Shown: piece by piece, positions 1 to 9,329 of the stretch | How positions within the stretch are numbered: the stretch's first letter is position 1 | Layout: each line of letters opens with the position of its first letter | NCBI RefSeq assembly: GCF_020171845.1 | Contig: NZ_JAIVAM010000019.1 | Coordinates: 21,584-85,583, forward strand | Reading direction: 5' to 3' | Length of the DNA stretch: 64,000 nt | Source of the DNA: Cytobacillus kochii | GTDB lineage: Bacteria; Bacillota; Bacilli; Bacillales; Cytobacillaceae | Made by a program: the position numbers and the translations under genes | Notes under the pieces: model-generated | What the model was told of the DNA's origin: nothing | Seen by the model: only the letters and a program-made list of their open reading frames with translations | The model's database searches: none

Positions 1-1713
1 GAGCGGCAACAGCTTGCCCCCATTGAAGGAGATTACAACTTAACGAACTATGAAGAGGCATGTCAAAATATTTCATGGGATGAGGTTAAACAACAGTTTA
101 GCTGGAGCCAATCAGGTCTAGTCAATATGGCTCATGAATGTATTGATAAACATGTGGTTGACGGTTATGGAAACAAAATAGGATTGCATTATGTGAATGG
201 TGCATATGAAGAGACATACACATTCGCAGAGATTAAAGAAAAAACAGATCATATCGCCACCGTTTTAAGGAACCAAGGGGTGAAAAAAGGTGATTTCGTT
301 TTTATTTTTCTACCTAAACACCCCGATTGTTATTTTACAATGATTGCCACCATTAAACTCGGCGCAATTGCGGGTCCTCTTTTTGAAGCATTTATGGAGG
401 AAGCAGTAAAAGATCGAATCTCGGATTGTGATGGAAGGTTTTTGATTACGGATACTGACTTACTTAATAGAGTACCAAAAAACGAACTGCCTTGTTTAGA
501 GAAGATATTTCTTACTGATGCGGATGACGTACAATTATTAGGTGAAAAGGAAATTTCTCTCATCAAAGAATTAGAGAAAACAGTAAAGGAAGAAGATATC
601 ACGACATGGGTTGATCTTGAGCATGGTTTAAACATCCACTATACAAGCGGTTCAACGGGAAAGCCAAAAGGAATTATTCATGCTCATAGAGCGATGGTTC
701 ATCAATATCAAACAGGGAAATGGGTACTGGATTTAAAAGATGATGATGTGTATTGGTGTACCGCACATCCAGGTTGGGTTACGGGAACTGTGTATGGCAT
801 TTTTACACCTTGGTTGAATAGAGCGACAATTGTCGTTAATGGTGGCCGATTTGATGCAAAGGGTTGGTATCATACATTAGAAACAACTGGAGTATCTGTA
901 TGGTATAGTGCACCGACAGCATACAGAATGTTAATGGCAGAAGGAAATGATCTACCAAATGATTATGATTTATCCAACTTAAGACATTTATTAAGTGTGG
1001 GTGAGCCGTTAAATCCTGAGGTCATTTATTGGGGAAAAGAAACGTTAGGGAAAAGAATACATGATACATGGTGGATGACTGAAACAGGGGCACAATTAAT
1101 TGTTAATTTACCTTCAGAAGTAATTAAACCTGGATCAATGGGTCGACCATTTCCTGGTATAAGCATCGCTATTCTCGATGATGATGGTGTCGAACAATCA
1201 AGAGGGTCGATTGGTCACTTAGCAATTAAAGCACCATGGCCAGGAATCATGAAAGAAGTATGGAAGAATGAGGAGAAATACCAGTCATATTTTCCTTTTG
1301 AAGGTTGGTATGTATCAGGAGATCTGGCTGTTCAAGATGAGGATGGCTATATATTCTTCCAAGGTAGAAGTGATGATATGATCAATTCTTCCGGGGAGAG
1401 AATCGGACCTTTTGAGGTTGAAAGTAAGCTCATTGAACACCCTGCTGTAGCAGAAGCTGGAGTTATTGGTAAACCAGATGCATTAAGAGGTGAAATCGTC
1501 AAAGCCTTTATTGTCCTAAGAAAAGGATATACAGGCAGTGATGTCTTACTTGAAGAGATTAGAAAGTTTGTAAAAACAAGATTAGCTGCTCATTCTGCCC
1601 CACGAGAAATGGAAATTGTCACAGAACTTCCTAAAACAAAAATCAGTGGCAAAATATTGCGCAGAGAATTAAAGGCAAGAGAGCTTGCCAAACTTAGTCA
1701 AAAAGTACAGTAA
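1..1713 (+). CDS. acsA: Acetyl-coenzyme A synthetase, 5' end outside the window
   Basis: AMP-forming acetyl-CoA synthetase, which converts acetate, ATP and CoA to acetyl-CoA in the cytoplasm. The reading frame is open from base 1, and the residues before the first internal ATG at 127 (PIEGDYNLTNYEEA) match the family N-terminus, so the real start lies a few codons upstream of the window. Visible family motifs are YTSGSTGKPKG (AMP-binding P-loop), the WWMTETG segment, GWYVSGD and the C-terminal SGKILRR with the catalytic lysine. It closely resembles B. subtilis AcsA (about 570 aa). The gene ends with TAA and hom follows after 25 bases, so the two may be cotranscribed. CcpA control is known in B. 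subtilis, but that promoter region is not visible here. Confidence 0.95.
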   Translation, partial: ERQQLAPIEGDYNLTNYEEACQNISWDEVKQQFSWSQSGLVNMAHECIDKHVVDGYGNKIGLHYVNGAYEETYTFAEIKEKTDHIATVLRNQGVKKGDFVFIFLPKHPDCYFTMIATIKLGAIAGPLFEAFMEEAVKDRISDCDGRFLITDTDLLNRVPKNELPCLEKIFLTDADDVQLLGEKEISLIKELEKTVKEEDITTWVDLEHGLNIHYTSGSTGKPKGIIHAHRAMVHQYQTGKWVLDLKDDDVYWCTAHPGWVTGTVYGIFTPWLNRATIVVNGGRFDAKGWYHTLETTGVSVWYSAPTAYRMLMAEGNDLPNDYDLSNLRHLLSVGEPLNPEVIYWGKETLGKRIHDTWWMTETGAQLIVNLPSEVIKPGSMGRPFPGISIAILDDDGVEQSRGSIGHLAIKAPWPGIMKEVWKNEEKYQSYFPFEGWYVSGDLAVQDEDGYIFFQGRSDDMINSSGERIGPFEVESKLIEHPAVAEAGVIGKPDALRGEIVKAFIVLRKGYTGSDVLLEEIRKFVKTRLAAHSAPREMEIVTELPKTKISGKILRRELKARELAKLSQKVQ

Positions 1714-1738
1714 TATGATGTAATGGGAGGTAAAAGGT

Positions 1739-2935
1739 TTGACGATTAATATCGCTTTACTTGGCTATGGTACTGTTGGTAAAGGCGTTTACCGTACAAT
1801 TCAACAGCATCAAGGGCGTTTGCAAAAGTTATTAAGTGAAGAAGTAAAGGTTGTTGCTATTTTAGTGAGAGACATTGAGAAGCATACTGTCCCCGATCAG
1901 TCAGTTATTTTGACAAACCAATATGAAAAAATCCAACAACTGGAGAATATTGATGTAGTAATTGATGCAATTGTTGGTATTGAACCGGCTGCAACTTATT
2001 TACAAAGTGCGATTGAAAAAGGTCGCCACGTGATTACGGCAAATAAAGAGATGTTTGCTGAAAAAAGTAATATCTTAAGAGAATTAGCAAAAAAATATCA
2101 CGTCTCAGTCGGCTACGAGGCTACTGTGGCAGGCGGTATTCCTATTATTCAAACTTTAAAAAAACTGCTAAATGCTAATAAAGTAACGAAGGTTGAAGGC
2201 ATATTGAATGGTACATCTAATTTTATATTAACCAAAATGAGAGAAGAGCAATTATCATTTGATAATGCTCTGGCGCTAGCGCAAAAATTAGGTTATGCGG
2301 AAGCGGATCCGACGAATGATGTTGAAGGCTTTGATGCGTATTATAAAGCAGCTATCTTAAGTGAATTGATTTATGGAGAGAAACCAATAAGCGAACAGAT
2401 TGAAAGAAACGGGATTACGAGTATTGCTAAATCAGATATTACTTTCTTTAATGAATTAGGTCTTAGATACAAGCACGTGGCAACTATTGAATACGCTCAT
2501 TCTCAAGTGAAATGTGCTGTTCGGCCAGTGTTAGTTGAGGGTAACCATCCTTTATATCAGGTGGAAGGTGTGCAAAATGCTATCCATATCGAGGCGGATA
2601 TTGTCGGGAGTATTAGTTTGCAGGGGCCAGGTGCAGGTATGTATCCAACAGCAAGTGCAATTATAGAAGATTTGATTCATTTAACAGAAAAGGATCAGGA
2701 GTATACTTTTAATGAAGAGTCCACCCTTGATCCACATCATAGTGCGAAAACGAGTTGGATTGCCTATGGACGTTCAGTCTTACAGCAATTACCTGAAGGA
2801 GCAGAAATTATGAAGATGATTGCTGATGATACATGGGTAGTAGAAATAGAGGGGGATTTACGTATAGAAGATGCTTCCTTTATTCAAATATTAGGTGATG
2901 CTACAAGATTAAAAGAAATGAAAAAAATCCATTAA
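1739..2935 (+). CDS. hom: Homoserine dehydrogenase, short form without an evident ACT domain
   Basis: NAD(P)-dependent reduction of aspartate semialdehyde to homoserine, on the way to threonine and methionine. The 398-residue product starts with the Rossmann motif GYGTVGKG and has the family signature around GTSNFIL (about residue 158) and the AEADPTNDVEGFDAYYK substrate and catalytic region. The start is TTG at 1739, preceded by GGGAGGT at a normal distance. The usual Bacillus enzyme is about 430 aa and ends in a regulatory ACT domain. Here the last 70 residues do not read as an ACT fold. The expected thrC and thrB partners are absent; the gene sits behind acsA and ends at a terminator. Family assignment is firm; loss of feedback control is inference. 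Confidence 0.88.
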   Translation: MTINIALLGYGTVGKGVYRTIQQHQGRLQKLLSEEVKVVAILVRDIEKHTVPDQSVILTNQYEKIQQLENIDVVIDAIVGIEPAATYLQSAIEKGRHVITANKEMFAEKSNILRELAKKYHVSVGYEATVAGGIPIIQTLKKLLNANKVTKVEGILNGTSNFILTKMREEQLSFDNALALAQKLGYAEADPTNDVEGFDAYYKAAILSELIYGEKPISEQIERNGITSIAKSDITFFNELGLRYKHVATIEYAHSQVKCAVRPVLVEGNHPLYQVEGVQNAIHIEADIVGSISLQGPGAGMYPTASAIIEDLIHLTEKDQEYTFNEESTLDPHHSAKTSWIAYGRSVLQQLPEGAEIMKMIADDTWVVEIEGDLRIEDASFIQILGDATRLKEMKKIH

Positions 2936-3006
2936 AGTAGTAAATGATAAAACCTTATAGTTCTGTTGAAAAAACTAGACAATTGCAAGGATCATGGTCT
3001 ATTTTA

Positions 3007-3050
3007 CTTACCTTGTTCAACTTGAGGAATCGTTCGTTGAACGAGGTAAG
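3007..3050 (+). terminator. Intrinsic terminator after hom
   Basis: Stem CTTACCTTGTTCAAC pairs with GTTGAACGAGGTAAG (one G-T pair) across a 14-base loop and is followed by TATTTTTA. Confidence 0.8.
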
Positions 3051-3374
3051 TATTTTTATGGCTCTGTTTGCATTGGTCAATAACAATAACTATGCAGTGA
3101 AAAGAAATCATCCATGTAATATTTGAATGATACGAATATTTATATGGTTCTTTTTGTAGTCCTGCTTACCTAAAATGAAGAAAAGAAGAATCCCCGTATT
3201 CATCAAAGTATATAAAATAATAGAGTTGAAATTCATTTGTGGCAATGTCATATTGTTAAAAAATAAAAATATCTAGTGAAAATAAGCGAAGGATGAATAA
3301 ATTTTTTATGTAAACTTTTACATCATCAACAACCAACTGTTTTAATTTCATATATGTATCATTCATTATCGAAA

Positions 3375-3417
3375 TAAAAAAGGATAACTAGCCTTATTTT
3401 TATAGGCTAACTATCCT
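3375..3417 (-). terminator. Intrinsic terminator of the DUF2187 gene
   Basis: Imperfect stem AGGATAACTAGCC / GGCTAACTATCCT. On the minus strand it is followed by a T6 run (bases 3375-3380). Confidence 0.75.
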
Positions 3418-3441
3418 AGGAAATATAATCTTTACCAGTTT

Positions 3442-3666
3442 TTAGACGGATTGCGATGGTGTTTTTACTGATTGTTTTGGAAGTAGCGTTTGGTTGATTT
3501 CTGAATATAAATCCTTTATATTGACAGTGACAATTTTAGCCCCGATCTGTACGTGAACCATATTATCAAAGACTGCTGTAACGAGACCATTTAAAGACAC
3601 GCTTGTTCCGATACTTACATCTTTCTTTTCATTCTTTCTGATATTCGTAACTTTGTTATTTGCCAT
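3442..3666 (-). CDS. DUF2187 (YkvS-like) small protein
   Basis: A 74-residue basic protein. The central segment, ISIGTSV-like then VTAVFDNMVHVQIG, reads as a small KOW/SH3-like beta fold, as in the DUF2187 family (B. subtilis YkvS). The function is unknown. I place the start at the ATG encoding MANNKV rather than four codons upstream, because GGTGGAG lies just before that ATG, although the spacing is short. The gene is monocistronic with its own terminator. Confidence 0.65.
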   Translation of the reverse strand: MANNKVTNIRKNEKKDVSIGTSVSLNGLVTAVFDNMVHVQIGAKIVTVNIKDLYSEINQTLLPKQSVKTPSQSV

Positions 3667-3823
3667 ATTCTCCACCATCCATTCTTATAAATTATAAGTA
3701 CAGAAGTTTTCTACTTCGTTTACACTATATCTCTTTATATTACCTGTTTATAGTAAAATAAACGTTTAAAGTGAAAATGTCCAGTAAAAAGGTTGGTCTT
3801 TTTATCGACAAATTTCTCTCATT

Positions 3824-4669
3824 CTATAATTGTAATAAATCATTCAGTTGCTTCTTTAAATCAGGATATTGATTAAAGTTAGTAATCATTCCTTTAATGA
3901 CAGGAAGTCGAGGATATTCCCTTTGGGTTTCTTCTTCTATCATGTCGAGGGAAACCTCTAATGTTTCTTTATCATCGCATTCTTGTATTTGTTGTCTAAT
4001 ATCTGCGATGGTAGTCGATGGACTAGTATTTGGTAAAAATATATTAAATTTTTGCAGGAAACGGTTCATCTTAGCTTCAGTGATCAAAGGTTCTTCTTTT
4101 TTTAGACCCTCTGCTAAAGAGTCCATTCTATTTAATAAATAATCAGTCACATGCTCAGGCTTAAATATTTCTTTGTCAATAATTAATATTTTTACGTATG
4201 AATGAAAAAGACCATCAAGAAGTTGAGATAAATCCCATAAATAAGGAGTCATTTCTTCTCCATATATAGAAGATAAACTTTTGCGGTAAAATTCATTCAT
4301 TTCAATTTGCTTTGTGAATAACAATTCTTTTATTGATTCATTAATAGGTATGGTTTGTTCTCTTGTTTGAGTAATAATAAAATCCTTATGTTGGATTAAC
4401 ATATCAATGGTTGTATTGATTTGTGCCTTGAATTTTTCTCTTGCAGTAAGGTTCTTGTTGTCCCACTGCATGATTTCTTCAGTTAATTGATCAAAATAAT
4501 ATATTAATAAAGACTCTAACAATTTTTCTTTCGATTTAAAATATAAATAAAATGCACCTTTGGAAATGCCGCTATCAGTGGCGATATCTTGTACAGATGT
4601 GGCAGTATATCCTTTTTTAGCGAATAATTTGATCGCAGCTTCAATAATTATTTTTTCTTTTTCTTTCAT
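3824..4669 (-). CDS. TetR/AcrR-family transcriptional repressor
   Basis: A 281-residue regulator, longer than the usual 190-220 aa of TetR proteins because of an extended C-terminal region. Residues 1-50 form the TetR DNA-binding domain (IIEAAIKLFAKKGYTATSV, then the recognition helix SGISKGAFYLYFKSKE). The rest is a divergent ligand-binding region. The start is the ATG at 4669, with AAGGAG nine bases upstream; an upstream in-frame TTG would abut the Shine-Dalgarno. It is transcribed divergently from an RND exporter whose promoter contains a perfect 14-bp palindrome, so this is very probably the local repressor of the exporter. The inducing ligand is unknown. Confidence 0.88.
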   Translation of the reverse strand: MKEKEKIIIEAAIKLFAKKGYTATSVQDIATDSGISKGAFYLYFKSKEKLLESLLIYYFDQLTEEIMQWDNKNLTAREKFKAQINTTIDMLIQHKDFIITQTREQTIPINESIKELLFTKQIEMNEFYRKSLSSIYGEEMTPYLWDLSQLLDGLFHSYVKILIIDKEIFKPEHVTDYLLNRMDSLAEGLKKEEPLITEAKMNRFLQKFNIFLPNTSPSTTIADIRQQIQECDDKETLEVSLDMIEEETQREYPRLPVIKGMITNFNQYPDLKKQLNDLLQL

Positions 4670-4731
4670 CTGTAACAACTCCTTAACCGAAGAAGTATCT
4701 CCGTGTTAACAAAAACTTCACAATAATATAA

Positions 4732-4786
4732 TTGACACATGACTGACCGGTCAGTTATATTTATTGGTGATGTGACCCACTAGTCA
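4732..4786 (+). promoter_or_regulatory. RND exporter promoter with TetR operators
   Basis: TTGACA (4732-4737), a 17-base spacer and TTATAT (4755-4760). The spacer contains the perfect palindrome ACTGACCGGTCAGT (4742-4755). A second, weaker site TGACCCACTAGTCA (4773-4786) lies downstream with its centre 31 bp away, about three helical turns. This layout is typical of TetR repression by blocking RNA polymerase. Confidence 0.8.
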
Positions 4787-4978
4787 TATTCTATAGGATA
4801 CCCGAGTTTGTCGTCAAGAAAACAAACAAAATAGATTCTATAGAACCAGTAATGGCTTCCTTTTGGGTATGATAGTTAGTATTCTTATTTGTTAGACTTC
4901 GTTTACACTGATTTCTACTATATACATAATGGTTATCGGGTAAAGGAGAATCGAATTTTTAAAAAAAGAGGTGTCAAT

Positions 4979-7900
4979 GTGAAGGGCATAGTCAATTTCG
5001 TTTTAAAGAATAAGCTCGCTGTGTGGTTATTAACCATAATTATTACAGTTTCAGGTGTTTACTCAACTACACAGATGAAAACTGAAACAATCCCAGATAT
5101 CTCTATTCCATTTTTGATGGTAAATGGTGTTTATCCTGGTGCCACCCCTGAGCAGGTGATGGAAGAGGTTTCAGTGCCAATTGAACAGGCAGTTGAAGGA
5201 CTTGAAGATGTCAATGCTGTTTATTCTAATTCAAGTGCGAATGTAGGAAGTATTCAAGTAGAATATAAATATGGCGCTGATATGGATGATAAAAAGGTTG
5301 AGCTAGAAAGAGCGATTGCTAATTTAGATCTTCCTGAAGATGTGGAAGAGCCGACTGTGACATCTATCAGCATGAATATGATGCCAGTAGTTGCACTTTC
5401 AATTAGTAGTACAGAAGAAGATATTGTTGGACTGACTGAATTAGTTGAAGATGTAATCTTGCCTGATATTGAAAAGATTGAAGGTGTAGCATCTGCAACA
5501 ATGACCGGTCAACATATTGAACAAGTTGAATTTACTTGGGATGAAGAAGAGCTAGCCAAGTTTGAATTGAATCAAGATGATGTAAAAGAACTGATTCAAG
5601 CAAGTGATATGGCATTATCTTTAGGGTTATTTGATTTTGAAGAAGCTGAAGAAGCTGTTTCGGTAGATGGGAAAGTAACAACTATTGATGAGTTGAAAGA
5701 AATGATGATCCCAGTAACACCAACTGCCGACCACCCACAACCATTTGTTGAGCTAAGTGAACTTGCTCAAATTGAACAAGTAGGTAAAGTAGAGTCTGTT
5801 TCTCGTACAAATGGAGAAAATGCGATTGCGATCCAAATTGTAAAAGGACAACAGGATAACACAGTAGATGTAGTTAATCTTGTAAAAGATTATGTTGAAG
5901 AAGAAACAGAAAAGTATAATGGCCTTGCCATTGATATTTCTTTAGACCAGGGTGAACCGATTGAAAAGTCTGTTAGCACAATGGTTGAAAAAGCACTTTT
6001 TGGTGGTTTAATTGCTGTATTAATTATTTTACTCTTTTTAAGAGACTTTAAGTCAACGATTATATCCATTGTTTCTATTCCGGTGTCGATTTTTATGGCA
6101 TTTTTAGTGCTTAATTGGTTGGATATTACGTTAAATATTATGACTCTTGGAGCGGTTACAGTAGCAATTGGTCGTGTAATTGATGACTCGATTGTTGTTG
6201 TGGAAAATATATACCGTCGCTTACATTTGAAAGAGGAAAAATTAAATGGTCGTGCTTTAGTAAGGGAAGCGACTATTGAAATGTTTAAGCCGATTCTTTC
6301 GTCTACATTAGTAACTGTGGCCGTTTTTGCGCCGTTAATTTTCGTAGGTGGAATGGTTGGTGAACTATTTGTTCCGTTTGCTTTAACGATGACATTTGCA
6401 TTGGGCGCTTCATTAATTGTTGCGATTACAATTGTCCCAGCCCTCTCTCATTTCTTATTTAAGAAAAAACTTTACGGTAAGAAAGAGGAGAGCAATCATA
6501 AAGAAGTAGGTAAACTTGCTTTATGGTATAAAGGCATTCTAAGTAAAGCGTTAAACCATAAAATTATTACGTCAGCTATTGCTATTCTTTTATTAGCTGG
6601 ATCATTAGCATTGACTCCATTAATCGGTTTTAGCTTCCTTGGAAGTGAAGAAGAGAAGGTAATGTATTTAACATATACACCTGAAACCGGCGAGAAGATG
6701 GATATAACGGAAGAGAATATTTCTGAAGTAGAAGAAGAATTATTAAAACGCGATGATATTGATATACTACAATTGTCCATTAATGACCCAGACAATGTAG
6801 ATCCTGCTGCTATGATGATGGGTGGCGGTGCTAGTGGGGCTCTTATGTATCTGATTTTTGATCCAGATATGAAGAACTTCCCAGAGGTAAGAGAAGAAAT
6901 TGAAGAATATGTATTTAATATTGAACAATCTGGTGAGTGGAAATCTCAGGACTTTTCTTCAATGGGTGCGAATACTAGTGAAGTAAGCTATACATTGTAT
7001 AGTGAGGATTTAGATAAACTAAATGATGCCGTGGCACAAGTGGAAGATGTCATGCATGATACCGATAACTTAGAAGATATTTCATCTACAGCAGAAGATG
7101 CTTATGTAGAACATATCTTAAAAGTTGAGCAAGCAGACGTTATGCAGTATGGCTTAACGACAGGTCAAATCGTTATGGCGTTAAACGATAAAGGTAATAG
7201 TGAAGTGCTGACAACTGTTCAAAGTGATGGTAATGAAATAGATGTCATTATTCAAACTGAAGCCGCTGAGCCTGCGAAATCAATTGATGAGTTATTAGAT
7301 ACACAGGTTCCGACTGCAACAGGCCAAGAAATGCCATTATCTGAGCTTGTTAATGTAGAAGAAGGGACAACATTAAATACATTGTCTCGTAGTAAAGGTG
7401 AGTACTATGCAACTGTCTCTGCCACAGTAACTTCAGATAATTTATCCAAAGTTACGAGTGAACTGGATAAAGGTATCGATGATTTAGACTTGGCACAAGG
7501 GGTAACTCTTGATGTTGCTGGTGTAACTGCAGATATGAACGAAACGTTTACGCAATTAGGTTTAGCAATGCTTGCCGCTATTGCGATTGTATATTTCATC
7601 TTAGTTGTTACATTTGGTGAGGGTGTTGCACCGTTTGCCATTCTGTTCTCACTACCGTTTGCAGTCATTGGCTCCTTTGTCGGATTATACATTGCAGGGG
7701 AAACAATCTCTGTTACGGTTATGATGGGTCTACTCATGTTAATCGGTATTGTTGTTACGAACGCTATCGTATTAGTTGACCGGATCATTCATATGGAAAG
7801 AGATGGTATGACGATGAGAGACGCTATTCTAGAAGCGGGTGCCACTCGTCTTCGTCCGATACTAATGACAGCTATTGCTACAATGGGTGCGCTGGTTCCA

Positions 7901-8068
7901 TTATTATTTGGTTCAGGCGGTGGAGGCTTAATCTCTAAAGGATTAGGTATCACAGTTATCGGTGGTCTTGCAAGTTCGACCTTATTAACTCTAGTCGTTG
8001 TTCCTATTGTGTATGAAGTATTATCAAAAATGTTTAAAAAGAATCGAAAAGATGTTCAAGATAATTAA
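4979..8068 (+). CDS. RND-family efflux transporter, SwrC/AcrB type
   Basis: A 1029-residue proton-driven exporter of the plasma membrane. It has the RND two-fold plan: a TM near residue 12, a large extracytoplasmic loop (PDISIPFLMVNGVYPGATPEQV), a cluster of membrane helices from about residue 335 (LIAVLIILLFLRD), a second loop, and a second cluster from about 860. The conserved helix GRVIDDSIVVVENIYR is present. The closest named relative I recognise is B. subtilis SwrC (YerP), linked to surfactin resistance. I place the start at the GTG at 4979, after AGAGGTG, because it gives the standard family N-terminus MKGIVNFVLKNKLAVW; the frame is open 30 codons further upstream without a ribosome site. 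Control is probably by the divergent TetR protein. The loops are strongly acidic, which fits a salt-adapted host. Confidence 0.9.
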   Translation: MKGIVNFVLKNKLAVWLLTIIITVSGVYSTTQMKTETIPDISIPFLMVNGVYPGATPEQVMEEVSVPIEQAVEGLEDVNAVYSNSSANVGSIQVEYKYGADMDDKKVELERAIANLDLPEDVEEPTVTSISMNMMPVVALSISSTEEDIVGLTELVEDVILPDIEKIEGVASATMTGQHIEQVEFTWDEEELAKFELNQDDVKELIQASDMALSLGLFDFEEAEEAVSVDGKVTTIDELKEMMIPVTPTADHPQPFVELSELAQIEQVGKVESVSRTNGENAIAIQIVKGQQDNTVDVVNLVKDYVEEETEKYNGLAIDISLDQGEPIEKSVSTMVEKALFGGLIAVLIILLFLRDFKSTIISIVSIPVSIFMAFLVLNWLDITLNIMTLGAVTVAIGRVIDDSIVVVENIYRRLHLKEEKLNGRALVREATIEMFKPILSSTLVTVAVFAPLIFVGGMVGELFVPFALTMTFALGASLIVAITIVPALSHFLFKKKLYGKKEESNHKEVGKLALWYKGILSKALNHKIITSAIAILLLAGSLALTPLIGFSFLGSEEEKVMYLTYTPETGEKMDITEENISEVEEELLKRDDIDILQLSINDPDNVDPAAMMMGGGASGALMYLIFDPDMKNFPEVREEIEEYVFNIEQSGEWKSQDFSSMGANTSEVSYTLYSEDLDKLNDAVAQVEDVMHDTDNLEDISSTAEDAYVEHILKVEQADVMQYGLTTGQIVMALNDKGNSEVLTTVQSDGNEIDVIIQTEAAEPAKSIDELLDTQVPTATGQEMPLSELVNVEEGTTLNTLSRSKGEYYATVSATVTSDNLSKVTSELDKGIDDLDLAQGVTLDVAGVTADMNETFTQLGLAMLAAIAIVYFILVVTFGEGVAPFAILFSLPFAVIGSFVGLYIAGETISVTVMMGLLMLIGIVVTNAIVLVDRIIHMERDGMTMRDAILEAGATRLRPILMTAIATMGALVPLLFGSGGGGLISKGLGITVIGGLASSTLLTLVVVPIVYEVLSKMFKKNRKDVQDN

Positions 8069-8076
8069 TTAATAAA

Positions 8077-8110
8077 TAACCCAAAGCATTGATGCTTTGG
8101 GTTATTTTTT
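8077..8110 (+). terminator. Intrinsic terminator after the RND gene
   Basis: Perfect stem TAACCCAAAGCA, loop TTGA, TGCTTTGGGTTA, then a T7 run. Confidence 0.92.
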
Positions 8111-8263
8111 TCATGAAGTTTATCTAATGAATAAGGGTAGCTTATAGCAAATATGGTTATCATTTGTTCTGCGATTACCTTAAAGAAGTATATTAAACTT
8201 TTTTTCAATACAGCTGTGATAATGTTAAAATGAACCAGAGTAAGGAAAAGGTGAGTGATAACA

Positions 8264-9064
8264 ATGGAAAAAAAGATAGGGTTTATCGGTTGTGGAAAAA
8301 TGGCACAAGCGATTATTGGCGGCATATTAAAAAACGGTTTAGTCAGTCATCATGAAATGATTTCAAGTGCAAGAACGAAAGAAACACTACATAAGGTAGA
8401 AGAAAAGTATGCGATTCATACAACCCACTCCAATAAAGAAGTGGCGAGAAGCGCCGAAGTAATCTTTTTAGCGGTTCCTCCTAATGATCATAAGGAAGTA
8501 ATTGATGAAATAAAAGGGGAAGTAAATGAACATAGCATTATCGTAACCATTGCTGCTGGCATTACTCTACATGATATCGAAAAGTACTTTGAACGAAATG
8601 TAATGGCAGTACGTACAATGCCAAATACACCTTCACTGGTTGGTGAGGGAATGAGTGTGCTAAGTAGCAACCAGTATATTAATGAAGAGAAATTAAGTAA
8701 AGTAATACGCATCTTTTCTGCTATCGGGAAAGTGGAAGTAGTGGATGAGTCATTAATGGATGGCATTCCAGCAATTAGCGGGTCTTCTCCTGCATATGTG
8801 TTTTTATTTATAGAAGCATTGGCCGATGGAGCGGTAAAAGACGGTATACCAAGAGACACTGCTTATAAACTAGGTGCTCAGGCAGTATTAGGTGCAGCAA
8901 AGATGGTGCTTGAATCTGGTAAAAATCCTGGAATGTTAAAAGATGAGGTTTGTACCCCTGGAGGTGCGACTATTGATGCGGTCAGCAAGTTAGAAGAAAC
9001 AGGATTTCGTTCATCTGTTCTCACTGCTATGAAAGCATGCAGCGAGAAGGTAAGAAGCTTATAA
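8264..9064 (+). CDS. proC: Pyrroline-5-carboxylate reductase
   Basis: Last step of proline synthesis: NAD(P)H-dependent reduction of pyrroline-5-carboxylate. The 266-residue protein has an N-terminal Rossmann motif (IGFIGCGKMAQAIIGG), the conserved RTMPNTPSLVGEGM segment and the C-terminal family signature CTPGGATIDAV. The start is the ATG at 8264, eight bases after AAAGGTGAG; an in-frame GTG three codons earlier is too close to that site. It is monocistronic between two terminators. Bacilli often carry several ProC paralogues (ProG, ProH, ProI), and proline is a common osmoprotectant, so which paralogue this is cannot be read from the sequence. Confidence 0.9.
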   Translation: MEKKIGFIGCGKMAQAIIGGILKNGLVSHHEMISSARTKETLHKVEEKYAIHTTHSNKEVARSAEVIFLAVPPNDHKEVIDEIKGEVNEHSIIVTIAAGITLHDIEKYFERNVMAVRTMPNTPSLVGEGMSVLSSNQYINEEKLSKVIRIFSAIGKVEVVDESLMDGIPAISGSSPAYVFLFIEALADGAVKDGIPRDTAYKLGAQAVLGAAKMVLESGKNPGMLKDEVCTPGGATIDAVSKLEETGFRSSVLTAMKACSEKVRSL

Positions 9065-9084
9065 GCAATAAGAGTTTTTATTTT

Positions 9085-9129
9085 AGCTGTAGCATCGTTA
9101 GCTTATTTTAAGCGATGCTGCAGCTTTTT
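9085..9129 (+). terminator. Intrinsic terminator after proC
   Basis: Stem AGCTGTAGCATCG pairs with CGATGCTGCAGCT (one G-T pair) and is followed by a T5 run. Confidence 0.88.
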
Positions 9130-9251
9130 GGCTTTCAAAGGGGATTAAAAAAATCGGCAAAAACAGTTGAAAATGTTAAGTAAGAAAGGCCTATAGATAG
9201 ATTGGTATATATTCATGAAAAAAGCATATACCATAAAGGATAATTAAATCG

Positions 9252-9290
9252 TAATTCATACTTGACGTATAGGAATAATCGTATTATCAT
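9252..9290 (+). promoter_or_regulatory. tcyP promoter with CymR box
   Basis: TTGACG (9262-9267), 17 bases, TATCAT (9285-9290). The 27 bases at 9252-9278 fit the published B. subtilis CymR consensus as I recall it (TAAWNC, ANTWNA, ATMGGAATTW elements) at all fixed positions but one, and cover the -35 element. A GGTATAT/ATATACC inverted repeat lies just upstream (9204-9232). Confidence 0.72.
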
Positions 9291-9329
9291 ATAAAATTGT
9301 GCAAAAGTAAGATATTAGGAGGGGTAATG

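Larger units (their letters stand above)
2936..3441. other. Gene-poor interval between hom and the DUF2187 gene
   Basis: About 500 bases with no supported gene. It holds the hom terminator at its left, the terminator of the opposing small gene at its right, and an isolated palindrome at 3308-3323 (ATGTAAA, two bases, TTTACAT) that could be a protein-binding site. A 60-codon open frame at 2944 runs straight through the hom terminator and is not credible. Confidence 0.6.

Noticed and set aside
2944..3126. 60-codon open frame after hom
   Set aside because: It has no ribosome site and runs through the hom terminator hairpin; the peptide has no recognisable features.
9130..9329. T-box or S-box leader before tcyP
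   Set aside because: No T-box or SAM-riboswitch core elements are seen, and no antiterminator/terminator pair; CymR control explains the region better.
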